Below, piece by piece: positions 1 to 6,898 of a stretch of DNA of 13,087 bases. The stretch's first letter is position 1. Each line of letters begins with the position of its first letter. This stretch comes from Bacteroidales bacterium UBA1253. GTDB lineage: Bacteria > Bacteroidota > Bacteroidia > Bacteroidales > Paludibacteraceae. The position numbers and the translations under genes were made by a program. Where the stretch lies: assembly GCA_002308815.1 (NCBI GenBank), contig DBVX01000086.1, forward strand, positions 6,017-19,103, in the 5' to 3' direction. A model generated the notes under the pieces. It did no database searches, had not been told where the DNA came from, and saw only the letters and a list, made by a program, of their open reading frames with translations.

Positions 1-390
1 CCCTGCGCCTCTCAGAACGAGATGGATGCGGCCGGTGCCCAGGCTCTGGTCGACAACGGATGTAAGGCCGTGTTCGAAGGTGCCAACATGCCTCTGACTC
101 CGGAAGCCATCGAGATCGTGCAGAAGAACGGTCTGCTCTACTCCCCGGGCAAAGCCAGCAACGCGGGCGGCGTGGCCACCTCCGGTCTGGAGATGACGCA
201 GAACGCCGAGCACTTGAGCTGGAAAGGCGAGGAAGTGGACGAGCGTCTGCACCACATCATGGAGTCGATCCACGAGCAGTGCGTTAAGTTCGGCACACAG
301 GCGGACGGCCATGTGGACTACGTGAAGGGCGCGAACATCGCCGGCTTCATGAAAGTCGCCACCGCCATGCTTGAGCAGGGCATCATCTGA
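1..390 (+). CDS. gdhA: NADP-type glutamate dehydrogenase, C-terminal part
   Basis: The reading frame is open from base 1 and ends at TGA 388-390, giving the last 129 residues of a protein whose family is normally about 445 long. The enzyme interconverts 2-oxoglutarate plus ammonium and glutamate in the cytoplasm, the main ammonium-assimilating step in many Bacteroidales. Visible family landmarks are PCASQNE at the left edge, EGANMPLTPEA, SPGKASNAGGVATSGLEM, the segment RLHHIM, and the C-terminal GANIAGFMKVATAML. These match the hexameric NADP(H)-dependent class (E. coli GdhA type) from memory of that family. The coenzyme preference cannot be read from this fragment because most of the Rossmann fold lies outside the window. 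The gene is GC-rich like other conserved genes here and is closed by a strong terminator, so it is the last gene of its transcript. Confidence 0.95.
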   Translation, partial: PCASQNEMDAAGAQALVDNGCKAVFEGANMPLTPEAIEIVQKNGLLYSPGKASNAGGVATSGLEMTQNAEHLSWKGEEVDERLHHIMESIHEQCVKFGTQADGHVDYVKGANIAGFMKVATAMLEQGII

Positions 391-414
391 TCAGCGACAT
401 ATATTGTCAGAAAG

Positions 415-455
415 GCTGCCCGATGACCGAAAGGTTGTCGGACAGCATTTTTTTT
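415..455 (+). terminator. Rho-independent terminator after gdhA
   Basis: Bases 415-428 pair with 433-446 to form a 14-bp stem with one mismatch and two wobble pairs. The stem is closed by a GAAA tetraloop (429-432) and followed by an A and eight T residues (448-455). It lies 25 bases after the gdhA stop. Confidence 0.93.
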
Positions 456-461
456 ACAACA

Positions 462-494
462 TTTGGCATCTTTGCGAAAAATGCCGTATCTTTG
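462..494 (+). promoter_or_regulatory. Bacteroidetes-type promoter for the LRR-spmAB unit
   Basis: A TTTG at 462-465 (-33 element) is separated by 21 nt from TATCTTTG at 487-494, which fits the -7 consensus TAnnTTTG. The ATG at 525 lies about 30 bases downstream. A near-copy CATCTTTG at 467-474 lacks a correctly spaced -33 element. Confidence 0.75.
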
Positions 495-524
495 CGGCGC
501 AATAGATTAATCTGAAAAACCTAT

Positions 525-2294
525 ATGAAGAGATTTGTATGGCTGGCTCTGTTCATTTTCGGGGCTTTAGAAGCAAGTTACGGTCAGGAGAAGACCCTTT
601 ACAACGAGATTTACTATCTGCTTGACCCGATTGAGGGTACGGCAATGGTGACTGAAACGCCGAAAGCGTTCGGCGATTTGGTCATACCATCGGAGATCAA
701 CGTGGGCAACCGCGTCTATCGCGTGACTGAGATCGGAGAGAAGGCGTTCAAGGGCAACAAACACGTGGAAGCCATTGTCATCCCGTCAAGCATAGAGCAT
801 ATCTACCGCAACGCGTTTGACGGCACGGGTATTATGAAGAACAAGACGTTCTGGGAGAACGGCGTGCTGATTATTGACAGCTGCCTGATTGCGACCGACA
901 AGGACATTGCTCCAAAATACGAAGTGCCGGAGGGTGTGCGTCTGATTGCGGCGGGTGCGTTCGAGAACAACAAGACTGTCACTCGCGTCATCCTGCCGGA
1001 TGGGTTGCGCGAGATTGATCATGACACGTTCAAGGGCTGCAAGAACCTGACCAAGATCAACATCCCGTCATCAGTACGCCATATCGGCGAGGACATTCTG
1101 ACCGGTACCGCCATGTACCTTGACGAGAGCCACTGGAAGAAGGGTTCGCTCGTTGTGGACGGTTGTCTTATAGCCACCAACGCCACCATCAAGAGCAAAT
1201 ACACTTTCTCGAGCAAGAAACCGGTTCGTCTGATAGCCAGCAGCGCGTTCAAAGACAACAAGATCCTGACATCTATTGTGCTTCCGGACAGTCTGTGGGA
1301 GATACCGGCAGGCGTGTTTATGGGCTGCACGGAACTGAAAGAGGCAGTGATTCCTTCGAGCGTAACAAAAGTGGGAATGTTCGCGTTCTACGGGTGTGAA
1401 CGCCTGACTGCAGCGACTCTGCCTGCCACCCTTGAATCGTTGGGCGCGCGTGCTTTCTTCGGCTGTCTGAATCTGGAGCAGCAGACGCTGTCCGACAACC
1501 TGAAGGGCATTCCTATCGGATGTTTTACCGCCTGCCGGAAATTCAAACATATTCAGTTGCCGAAAGATGTGGAAAGGATAGAGGACGGTGCATTCTACGG
1601 CTGCTCACAGTTGGAAGAAATCAATTTCCCTGCCACGGTTGAGTACCTCGGCGAGATGGCGTTTGCCGGTTGTCAGACGCTGTTCAAGGTGGAAGTGCCT
1701 TACGCCGTGAAGCAGGTGGGAAAGGGTTGTTTCAAGGACTGCAACCGTCTATACGAGATGAAACTGCCGGAAGGATTGTACGCAATAGATGACGAGGCGT
1801 TTATGGGCTGCCTGATGCTGGAGAAGATCAATATCCCGAAGGATTTGTTCCGTATCGGCAAGAACGCCTTTACCAACTGCCAGACCCTTGAGCGCCTCAC
1901 GATGAACGAGCATGTCCATGTCATAGAGAAGGAGGCTTTCCTCCACTGCATCAAACTGTCGGAGATCTCTTTCCCGAAAGAGTTGGAGACACTTGGCGAA
2001 AGGGCTTTCGAACAATGCATCAGCCTGCGGCGTGTTTACATGAACTCCACGCTCGAGAAAGTGGGTGCCCGCGCGTTCGCCACCTGCCGCAGCTTGCAGG
2101 AGGTGAGGTTCTCTAAGGGTCTGCTGGCAATAGGCGAGAGTGCGTTTGTGGAATGCAAGAACCTCCAGAAAGTGGAATGGCCCGACGGTCTTGAAGAGGT
2201 GGGCAAGGAGGCTTTCCGCGACTGCATCAAACTGCAGACACCCGACTTGAGCGGAATGAAAGTGGGCAAGAACGCCTTTAAGAACTGCCGTTAG
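525..2294 (+). CDS. secreted BspA-like leucine-rich-repeat protein
   Basis: This 589-residue protein begins with a signal peptide (hydrophobic residues about 4-18, likely cleaved near YG-Q at 20/21). Most of the rest is LRR_5/BspA-type repeats of about 23 residues with the pattern LP.gl..I...AF.gC..L..v.iP. The repeats are very regular from about residue 245 to the end, where the protein stops directly after the last repeat (VGKNAFKNCR). There is no Fn3 domain or recognisable sorting tail. Two related insertions of about 40 residues (about 98-137 and 194-235) interrupt the early repeats; each holds a W..G.L..D.CLIAT motif followed by a segment resembling the next repeat. BspA-type proteins are usually exported and bind host or matrix proteins, but the ligand here is unknown. 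The stop is one base before the spmAB start, so the two genes are probably co-transcribed. The start is supported by the signal peptide and the promoter about 30 bases upstream. Confidence 0.88.
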   Translation: MKRFVWLALFIFGALEASYGQEKTLYNEIYYLLDPIEGTAMVTETPKAFGDLVIPSEINVGNRVYRVTEIGEKAFKGNKHVEAIVIPSSIEHIYRNAFDGTGIMKNKTFWENGVLIIDSCLIATDKDIAPKYEVPEGVRLIAAGAFENNKTVTRVILPDGLREIDHDTFKGCKNLTKINIPSSVRHIGEDILTGTAMYLDESHWKKGSLVVDGCLIATNATIKSKYTFSSKKPVRLIASSAFKDNKILTSIVLPDSLWEIPAGVFMGCTELKEAVIPSSVTKVGMFAFYGCERLTAATLPATLESLGARAFFGCLNLEQQTLSDNLKGIPIGCFTACRKFKHIQLPKDVERIEDGAFYGCSQLEEINFPATVEYLGEMAFAGCQTLFKVEVPYAVKQVGKGCFKDCNRLYEMKLPEGLYAIDDEAFMGCLMLEKINIPKDLFRIGKNAFTNCQTLERLTMNEHVHVIEKEAFLHCIKLSEISFPKELETLGERAFEQCISLRRVYMNSTLEKVGARAFATCRSLQEVRFSKGLLAIGESAFVECKNLQKVEWPDGLEEVGKEAFRDCIKLQTPDLSGMKVGKNAFKNCR

Positions 2295-2295
2295 G

Positions 2296-3528
2296 ATGGT
2301 CCTCAATTACATCTGGATAGGTCTGATACTCATTGGTGTGACAGTGGGTATCATTCATTTTGTCCTGACCGGTCAGGCGGGTGTCTTCTCGGAGATGCTC
2401 AATTCCACTTTCTCAAGCGCGAAGACGGGTTTTGAGATTTCGATTGGTCTGACGGGTGTGCTGTCGCTGTGGATGGGAATTATGAAGATAGGTGAGCGGA
2501 GTGGTGTGGTTGGTCAGATGTCGCGTCTTGTCAGTCCTTTCTTTACCCGTATGTTCCCCTGCCTGCCGAAGGGTCATCCCGCTTTCGGAAGTATGCTGAT
2601 GAACCTGAGTGCCACGATGCTCGGTATAGACAACGCCGCCACGCCGTTAGGGCTGCAGGCGATGCGCGAGATGCAGGAAACGAACAAGAACAAAGAGCGT
2701 GCTTCCGACCCGATGATTATGTTCCTTGTGCTGGTGACGAGTGGTCTGACATTGGTGCCGGTGAGCATCATGACCTATCGCGCGCAACTCGGTGCCGCCA
2801 ATCCGGCGGATGTGTTCCTTCCTATTCTTCTTGCCACCTACTTTGCCGCGATGGCAGGCATTGTCAGCGTGGCTGTAGCGCAGAAAATCAATCTGTTCAA
2901 CCGAGTTGTATTGGGGACTTTAGGCGGTTTGACGCTGTTTGTGGGACTGGTGATCTGGGGTGCGATGAGCCTTCCGCAGGAAACAGTGGGTAAATGGTCC
3001 GGCGTGCTGGCGGCTGTCATTCTGTTGGGAGTGATTGTGTGGTTCGTTGTAGCGGGGATGGCGAAACGCGTGAATGTCTATGACGCTTTTATTGACGGCG
3101 CGAAAGACGGTTTTCAGACGGCAATCGGCATCATACCTTACCTGATAGCCATACTGGTCGCCATCGGCATATTCCGCGCGAGCGGTGCTATGGATTATGT
3201 GGTGTCGGGCGTAACGTGGTTTGTGTCGCTGCTTGGACTGAATACCGACTGGGTGCCTGCCCTACCGACAGCGCTGATGCGCCCGTTGAGCGGCAGCGGC
3301 GCAAGAGGGCTGATGGTGGACGCGATGGTGCAGTATGGGGCTGACTCGTTTGTGGGCAGGCTGGTGAGCATCGTGCAGGGCAGCACGGACACCACGTTCT
3401 ATATCATTGCCGTCTATTTCGGCAGCGTTCATATCAAGGACACACGCTATGCCGTTCTATGCGGTCTGATAGCGGATTTCTGCGGCATTCTGGCAGCCAT
3501 CCTGCTCGGCTATCTGTTCTTCCATTAA
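2296..3528 (+). CDS. fused SpmA-SpmB (nucleoside-recognition/Gate domain) membrane protein
   Basis: This 410-residue integral membrane protein joins two Gate (nucleoside-recognition) domains. The first half resembles spore maturation protein [20 protein letters not shown] at about 34-52, the [18 protein letters not shown] region at 103-120, and [12 protein letters not shown] at 148-159. The second half resembles Spm[20 protein letters not shown] at 271-289, [13 protein letters not shown] at 326-338 and [16 protein letters not shown] at 361-376. Several hydrophobic stretches (for example 5-23, 176-198, 208-224, 236-254, 277-295, 386-408) predict a multi-pass inner-membrane protein. Bacteroidales do not sporulate, and the transported substrate is not established. 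The ATG follows the LRR stop by one base, implying translational coupling. The TAA stop overlaps the convergent ruvB stop. Confidence 0.88.
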   Translation: MVLNYIWIGLILIGVTVGIIHFVLTGQAGVFSEMLNSTFSSAKTGFEISIGLTGVLSLWMGIMKIGERSGVVGQMSRLVSPFFTRMFPCLPKGHPAFGSMLMNLSATMLGIDNAATPLGLQAMREMQETNKNKERASDPMIMFLVLVTSGLTLVPVSIMTYRAQLGAANPADVFLPILLATYFAAMAGIVSVAVAQKINLFNRVVLGTLGGLTLFVGLVIWGAMSLPQETVGKWSGVLAAVILLGVIVWFVVAGMAKRVNVYDAFIDGAKDGFQTAIGIIPYLIAILVAIGIFRASGAMDYVVSGVTWFVSLLGLNTDWVPALPTALMRPLSGSGARGLMVDAMVQYGADSFVGRLVSIVQGSTDTTFYIIAVYFGSVHIKDTRYAVLCGLIADFCGILAAILLGYLFFH

Positions 3529-4556
3529 CCGAAAAGGGTCGGACCGTCGCCTTGCATCAGGACGGGAGTCTTGCCCAGATGCCGGAAAGCCAGTTCGGTG
3601 GCTTCGCGCCCGCGCGGGGTGCGCTTGATAAAACCTTCCTTGATGAGATAAGGCTCATAGACATCCTCAATGGTGCCGGGATCCTCACCCATTGCTGTGG
3701 CAATGGTGTTGAGCCCCACCGGACCGCCCCTGAACTTGTCGATGATGGTACAGAGCAGTTTGTTGTCAATCTCATCCAGCCCGAACGTGTCTATATTCAG
3801 AGATTCCAGAGCGTAACGCGCTATGTCAAGGTCAATCCTTCCATCGCCTTTCACCTGGGCGAAGTCCCTCACACGGCGCAGCAGCGCGTTGGCGATGCGG
3901 GGTGTTCCCCGGCTCCGGCGCGCTATTTCGCCTGCGGCTTCGGAATGGATACTGATTCCCAACAAACCGGCTGAACGGGTGACGATACCTGCCAGCACAT
4001 CAGCATCATAATACTCCAGATGACAGTTGATACCGAACCGCGCGCGCAACGGGGATGTGAGCAGGCCGCTGCGGGTCGTGGCACCTATCAGAGTGAAACG
4101 GTTGAGGTCAATCTGGATGGTGCGGGCTGACGGTCCCTTGTCGATCATAATGTCTATCCGGTAGTCCTCCATCGCAGAATACAGATACTCCTCCACCACA
4201 GGACTGAGTCGGTGAATCTCATCAATGAAAAGCACGTCATTGGGTTCAAGAGAAGTGAGCAGACCCGCCAGATCTCCTGGCTTGTCCAATACAGGACCGC
4301 TTGTAACCTTGAAACCGACACCCAGTTCATTGGCAATAATGTTGCTCAATGTCGTTTTTCCCAACCCGGGAGGTCCAAACAGCAATACATGATCCAGACT
4401 CTCATGTCGCATACGGGCCGCCTCCACAAAAATCCTGAGGTTGCTCACAATCTTCGCCTGTCCGGCAAAGTCACGGAAACGCAAGGGACGCAGGGCGTTG
4501 TCCTGCTCCTTCTCAGTCATCTGGTTGCGGATGTCAAAGTCAGTGTCGTTGGTCAT
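3525..4556 (-). CDS. ruvB: Holliday junction branch-migration ATPase RuvB
   Basis: RuvB is the hexameric AAA+ motor that works with RuvA and RuvC to move Holliday junctions during recombinational repair. At 343 residues the protein is full length for the family. Visible motifs are Walker A GPPGLGKT (61-68), Walker B FIDEIH (110-115), the RuvB-specific hairpin segment [16 protein letters not shown] (130-145), sensor 1 GATTRSG (158-164), the arginine-finger region PLRARFG (169-175) and sensor 2 [13 protein letters not shown] (216-228). The C-terminal winged helix contains [10 protein letters not shown] and ends with [19 protein letters not shown]. The N-terminal FDIRN..TEKE..NALRP supports the ATG at 4556 over the internal ATG at 4520. 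The gene lies 31 bases after the ABC ATPase stop on the same strand, so it is probably the second gene of that transcript. Confidence 0.97.
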   Translation of the reverse strand: MTNDTDFDIRNQMTEKEQDNALRPLRFRDFAGQAKIVSNLRIFVEAARMRHESLDHVLLFGPPGLGKTTLSNIIANELGVGFKVTSGPVLDKPGDLAGLLTSLEPNDVLFIDEIHRLSPVVEEYLYSAMEDYRIDIMIDKGPSARTIQIDLNRFTLIGATTRSGLLTSPLRARFGINCHLEYYDADVLAGIVTRSAGLLGISIHSEAAGEIARRSRGTPRIANALLRRVRDFAQVKGDGRIDLDIARYALESLNIDTFGLDEIDNKLLCTIIDKFRGGPVGLNTIATAMGEDPGTIEDVYEPYLIKEGFIKRTPRGREATELAFRHLGKTPVLMQGDGPTLFG

Positions 4557-4587
4557 AAAAAACTTGTTAATCGCGTGGGTGAACGTG

Positions 4588-5259
4588 TCATTGGGTCACA
4601 TCATGGAACAGCTTCTCAAGATCTGGTATGTCGTCCATATTCCGGTCGGCGCGGACACGTCCGTGATCCAGAATGACAACACGTGTACACATCTCTTTCA
4701 CTTCCTGCAAGATGTGGGTGGAAAGAATGACAGGGCATTGCTGTCTCGTTTCCCGTACCACCCGGCGGATATCCTCAAGTTGGTTGGGATCCAGTCCTGT
4801 GGTAGGCTCATCAAGTATGAGCAGTTCCGGTTTGCCAATCAGAGCTGCAGCCAGCCCCACGCGCTGCCGGTAACCCTTGCTCAACTCGCGGATGCGCTTG
4901 TGTGCCTCCGGGCGAAGCCCCACACGATCAATAATCGGTTCTGTCTCATCCGCGCTGTGGGAGAAGCGAGCCATAAAAAGCAGGTATTCGCGCACGTACA
5001 TCTCCTGATAGAGGGGATTCTGCTCACTCAGATATCCTACACGTTCCGGACACCGTACCGTACAGAGTTCGTCGCTTTTCCGGACTTTGTCGGCACGAAG
5101 GATACCAATCAGTATTTTCATCAGAGTCGACTTGCCCGCGCCGTTGGGACCAAGCAACCCCACCGACTCGCCTTCGGCAACTTGCAGGCAGATGTCGTGA
5201 AGAACCTGCTGCCCTGAAAAGGTCTTGTTCAAATGACGTATATCAACCACATTTGGCAT
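4588..5259 (-). CDS. GldA-like ABC transporter ATP-binding protein
   Basis: This is a complete 223-residue nucleotide-binding subunit. It has Walker [10 protein letters not shown] (37-45), Q-loop at Q80, an ABC signature of the form LSKGYRQR (126-133), Walker B LLILDEP (146-152), a D-loop GLDP and the switch histidine H182. The stretches [16 protein letters not shown] and [13 protein letters not shown] strongly resemble GldA, the ATPase linked to gliding and ABC export in Bacteroidetes. It is shorter than typical GldA (about 300 residues): the loop between Walker A and the Q-loop is compact, and there is no C-terminal extension. No permease gene is next to it, so its membrane partner must be encoded elsewhere. 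I chose ATG 5259 because the only upstream in-frame start is a TTG at 5274. A consensus promoter lies just upstream. Calling it GldA itself would be over-reading, since many exporters carry similar ATPases. Confidence 0.88.
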   Translation of the reverse strand: MPNVVDIRHLNKTFSGQQVLHDICLQVAEGESVGLLGPNGAGKSTLMKILIGILRADKVRKSDELCTVRCPERVGYLSEQNPLYQEMYVREYLLFMARFSHSADETEPIIDRVGLRPEAHKRIRELSKGYRQRVGLAAALIGKPELLILDEPTTGLDPNQLEDIRRVVRETRQQCPVILSTHILQEVKEMCTRVVILDHGRVRADRNMDDIPDLEKLFHDVTQ

Positions 5260-5317
5260 TGTAGAAAACGGCAATCCGTTACATCAGATTATGATACCTG
5301 CGGGAATTAACAAGACG

Positions 5318-5348
5318 CAAAGATACACTGTTTCCCGCACACTGCAAA
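5318..5348 (-). promoter_or_regulatory. Bacteroidetes-type promoter for the ABC ATPase-ruvB unit
   Basis: On the minus strand TTTG (5348-5345) is followed after 19 nt by TATCTTTG (5325-5318), an exact TAnnTTTG match. The ATG at 5259 lies about 59 bases downstream of the -7 box. I see no terminator between the ABC gene and ruvB, so this promoter may drive both. Confidence 0.72.
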
Positions 5349-5498
5349 ATAATCATTACAATTTGGTATCCATCCACTGCGATGCTACACAAAAAAATAT
5401 GAGAGCGATAACGGTTGCAAAACGGCTTAACAATAGGAGGTTCAGCATGTAAAACGCAAATCGGCTACACGGCACAGAAGTGAAATAGCGTTTCCGTT

Positions 5499-5516
5499 CC
5501 GCTCATTTATGAGCGG
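5499..5516. repeat. short inverted repeat (8-bp arms)
   Basis: CCGCTCAT (5499-5506) and ATGAGCGG (5509-5516) are perfect inverse complements separated by only TT. The loop is too tight for a good RNA hairpin unless inner pairs open, so a protein-binding palindrome is also possible. Confidence 0.6.
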
Positions 5517-5534
5517 TCAAATTTCCCCAAACAG

Positions 5535-5584
5535 AACAGACGAAAGAAGGCAACCCTGCATCGGATTGCCTTCTTTCGTCTGTT
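5535..5584. repeat. 19-bp perfect inverted repeat (stem-loop)
   Basis: Bases 5535-5553 are the exact inverse complement of 5566-5584. After one C-A mismatch two further C-G pairs extend the stem inward, leaving a six-base loop. No run of T follows on the plus strand, and on the minus strand the sequence leaving the stem is CTGTTTGG, so a canonical terminator is not clear-cut. It could be a decayed terminator, a mobile-element remnant or a structured RNA. No coding gene ends immediately beside it on either strand. Confidence 0.85.
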
Positions 5585-5616
5585 GTCTCTGCTGGTAGCC
5601 GGCATTTTCACGTCAA

Positions 5617-5643
5617 TAGCATCAGCATACAATGCCGATGCTA
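5617..5643. repeat. inverted repeat with 11-bp stem
   Basis: TAGCATCAGCA (5617-5627) pairs with TGCCGATGCTA (5633-5643) with one mismatch and a five-base loop. It is the third stem-loop in about 145 bases and lies upstream of the promoter at 5740-5771, so it is not part of that gene's leader. Confidence 0.65.
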
Positions 5644-5739
5644 TATGTTGTGACTCCGTTCCAAGCAGTGCAGAACACTGGATATGTGTGAAAATTGATG
5701 TACAATTGATGTGTAATGTGCTTTTTTTGTGTGTATTTC

Positions 5740-5771
5740 TTGCATCTTACGCAAAAAAGGCATTACCTTTG
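5740..5771 (+). promoter_or_regulatory. Bacteroidetes-type promoter for the outer-membrane protein gene
   Basis: A TTG (5740-5742) is followed after 21 nt by TACCTTTG (5764-5771), matching TAnnTTTG. The predicted leader to the ATG at 5858 is about 80 bases, is rich in A, and contains a short upstream reading frame. Confidence 0.72.
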
Positions 5772-5831
5772 CAATTCAAAAAAAGCGAACAACAAAGATA
5801 ACAACCTTAAGCAAGGAAACAATCATAGAAA

Positions 5832-5861
5832 ATGAACCATAGCAAATGGAACAAATCATGA
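5832..5861 (+). promoter_or_regulatory. nine-codon upstream ORF overlapping the start of the next gene
   Basis: ATG 5832 opens a frame encoding MNHSKWNKS and stops at TGA 5859-5861. That stop overlaps the ATG at 5858-5860 in an ATGA arrangement, the geometry used for termination-reinitiation coupling. Whether it is translated cannot be told from sequence; the leader is A-rich and such short frames can arise by chance. Confidence 0.35.
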
Positions 5862-6715
5862 AAAGAAGCTATTGGCTTATTGCCATCGTAGTGTTCGGCA
5901 CTACCGCGTTGACGGCTCAGAAGACCGACCCTATCGCGACAGGATTAGGAGGTGTGGCAATTATTGCCGGTGAGACCCGGTCTCCGGAGATAAACCCGAA
6001 CATTGCCGATACGGAAAGTGCTGCGGTTCAGGCACCGCTCAAGGAGATTCCCGTATGGAAACAGAAGCTCTATTACGGCTACAATTTCGACATTTACTAC
6101 CACAGCGACACGCGCAATCAAGTCAAGGAGAAAGGCTGGTCGGTTTCCATTGAACCCGAGATAGGCTGGCGGCTGAAAGAACGTGTCTATCTGGGTCTCC
6201 GCTTCGGCGGTAGTTATCAGGACACATATTCGACCTACACCTACTACAATCTGTTGGACGACAGCAAAGAGTCGGAAGACCTGCGCATCCAGCAAGGCAG
6301 TTGGAGTGTTACACCATACGTGCGCTACCGCCTGAAGACAATCTTCAACGACAAAGTGGGAATATGGCTGGAGGCTCACCTGTACACAGGCATGGAGTTC
6401 CCGCGTGTGACTGACGGCGTGGCATACGGCACAGACTACGACGGTCTGAAACACAGCGTCATCTACGGTGCGCAGGTGTCGCCGGTCATCACGTACCAGT
6501 TCAACAAAAAGAAGTCTTTCCAGATATTCTTCTCCATCATTTCTTTAGGTTACAGCGGCACCACTTTCTGCTATGTTGACCCGTTGACCGGCACCCGCCA
6601 TAATGAGTACACTAACGACGTAATAGCCTTCTCTGGCAAATTGAAGAATCTGATTGCCAATCAGTTCACTCCCGGATTGTACGGCTTGAAAATAGGTGTA
6701 CAGAGAAGTTTTTGA
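5858..6715 (+). CDS. predicted outer-membrane beta-barrel protein
   Basis: I do not recognise a named family. The 285-residue product starts with a clear signal peptide (MKR, then hydrophobic residues to about 19, likely cut after TA-Q at 20/21). After a linker (about 22-65) it shows alternating polar/aromatic strands typical of outer-membrane barrels, such as KLYYGYNFDIYY, WSVSIEPEIGWRL, VYLGLRFGGSYQ, SVTPYVRYRL, GIWLEAHLYTG, SVIYGAQVSPVITYQF and FQIFFSIISLGY. It ends in LYGLKIGVQRSF; a C-terminal phenylalanine is the usual signal for Bam-assisted insertion. The ATG at 5858 is preferred over the in-frame ATG at 5846 because it places KR directly before the hydrophobic core. The gene has its own promoter. 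No partner gene nearby suggests a substrate; a porin-like or structural role is inference. Confidence 0.7.
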   Translation: MKRSYWLIAIVVFGTTALTAQKTDPIATGLGGVAIIAGETRSPEINPNIADTESAAVQAPLKEIPVWKQKLYYGYNFDIYYHSDTRNQVKEKGWSVSIEPEIGWRLKERVYLGLRFGGSYQDTYSTYTYYNLLDDSKESEDLRIQQGSWSVTPYVRYRLKTIFNDKVGIWLEAHLYTGMEFPRVTDGVAYGTDYDGLKHSVIYGAQVSPVITYQFNKKKSFQIFFSIISLGYSGTTFCYVDPLTGTRHNEYTNDVIAFSGKLKNLIANQFTPGLYGLKIGVQRSF

Positions 6716-6729
6716 TAATTGATAATTGA
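6713..6729 (+). repeat. TGATAAT tandem repeat over the stop codon
   Basis: TGATAAT occurs twice and then begins a third time (TGA) from the stop codon at 6713 to 6729. This supplies several stop codons in a row. I see no clear function beyond simple-sequence decay after the gene. Confidence 0.5.
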
Positions 6730-6808
6730 CAGGCAAGTCTCTTCTTTGGAGGTGCGTGCTGTACGTCAGTCCGGTTCAAAAAGCCGCCATCGGCAAGAGC
6801 CTTTCCAT

Positions 6809-6828
6809 TGCCCGTAAGAAGACGGGCA
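6809..6828. repeat. small hairpin between the barrel gene and panB
   Basis: TGCCCGT (6809-6815) pairs perfectly with ACGGGCA (6822-6828) around the loop AAGAAG. No T-run follows on the plus strand, so it is at best a weak terminator of the barrel gene. Confidence 0.45.
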
Positions 6829-6841
6829 TAGATAGCAATTA

Positions 6842-6873
6842 ATTGTACACACACAGGAAAAGTACTACTTTTG
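6842..6873 (+). promoter_or_regulatory. Bacteroidetes-type promoter for panB
   Basis: ATTG (6842-6845) is followed after 20 nt by TACTTTTG (6866-6873), matching TAnnTTTG. The panB ATG is 26 bases downstream of the -7 box. Confidence 0.7.
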
Positions 6874-6898
6874 CGCGCTTTTTAAATACAACACAGTT

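Larger units (their letters stand above)
5349..5738. other. intergenic stretch with inverted repeats, no convincing gene
   Basis: Between the two divergent promoters there are about 390 bases without a credible coding frame. A frame at 5583-5801 opens with TTG, resembles nothing I know and runs across the promoter of the next gene, so I do not call it. The segment contains three inverted repeats (listed separately) and a Shine-Dalgarno-like AGGAGG (5435-5440) placed six bases before an ATG that is followed at once by TAA (5447-5452). No tRNA or rRNA is visible. Confidence 0.6.

Noticed and set aside
1749..2306. 185-codon minus-strand frame opposite the first LRR gene
   Set aside because: It is periodic only because the LRR repeats on the other strand are periodic; it has no signal or known domain.
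4441..5217. 258-codon open frame on the plus strand opposite the ABC ATPase
   Set aside because: It is antisense to a clearly conserved ABC ATPase and its product resembles nothing; open antisense frames are common in GC-rich coding DNA.
5435..5452. AGGAGG followed six bases later by ATG-TAA, a start-stop element
   Set aside because: Bacteroidales rarely use strong Shine-Dalgarno sites, no promoter is visible nearby, and such a short motif can occur by chance; noted but not supported.
5583..5801. possible 72-residue protein with a hydrophobic start
   Set aside because: It begins at TTG, overlaps the well-matched promoter of the barrel gene and shows no family resemblance.
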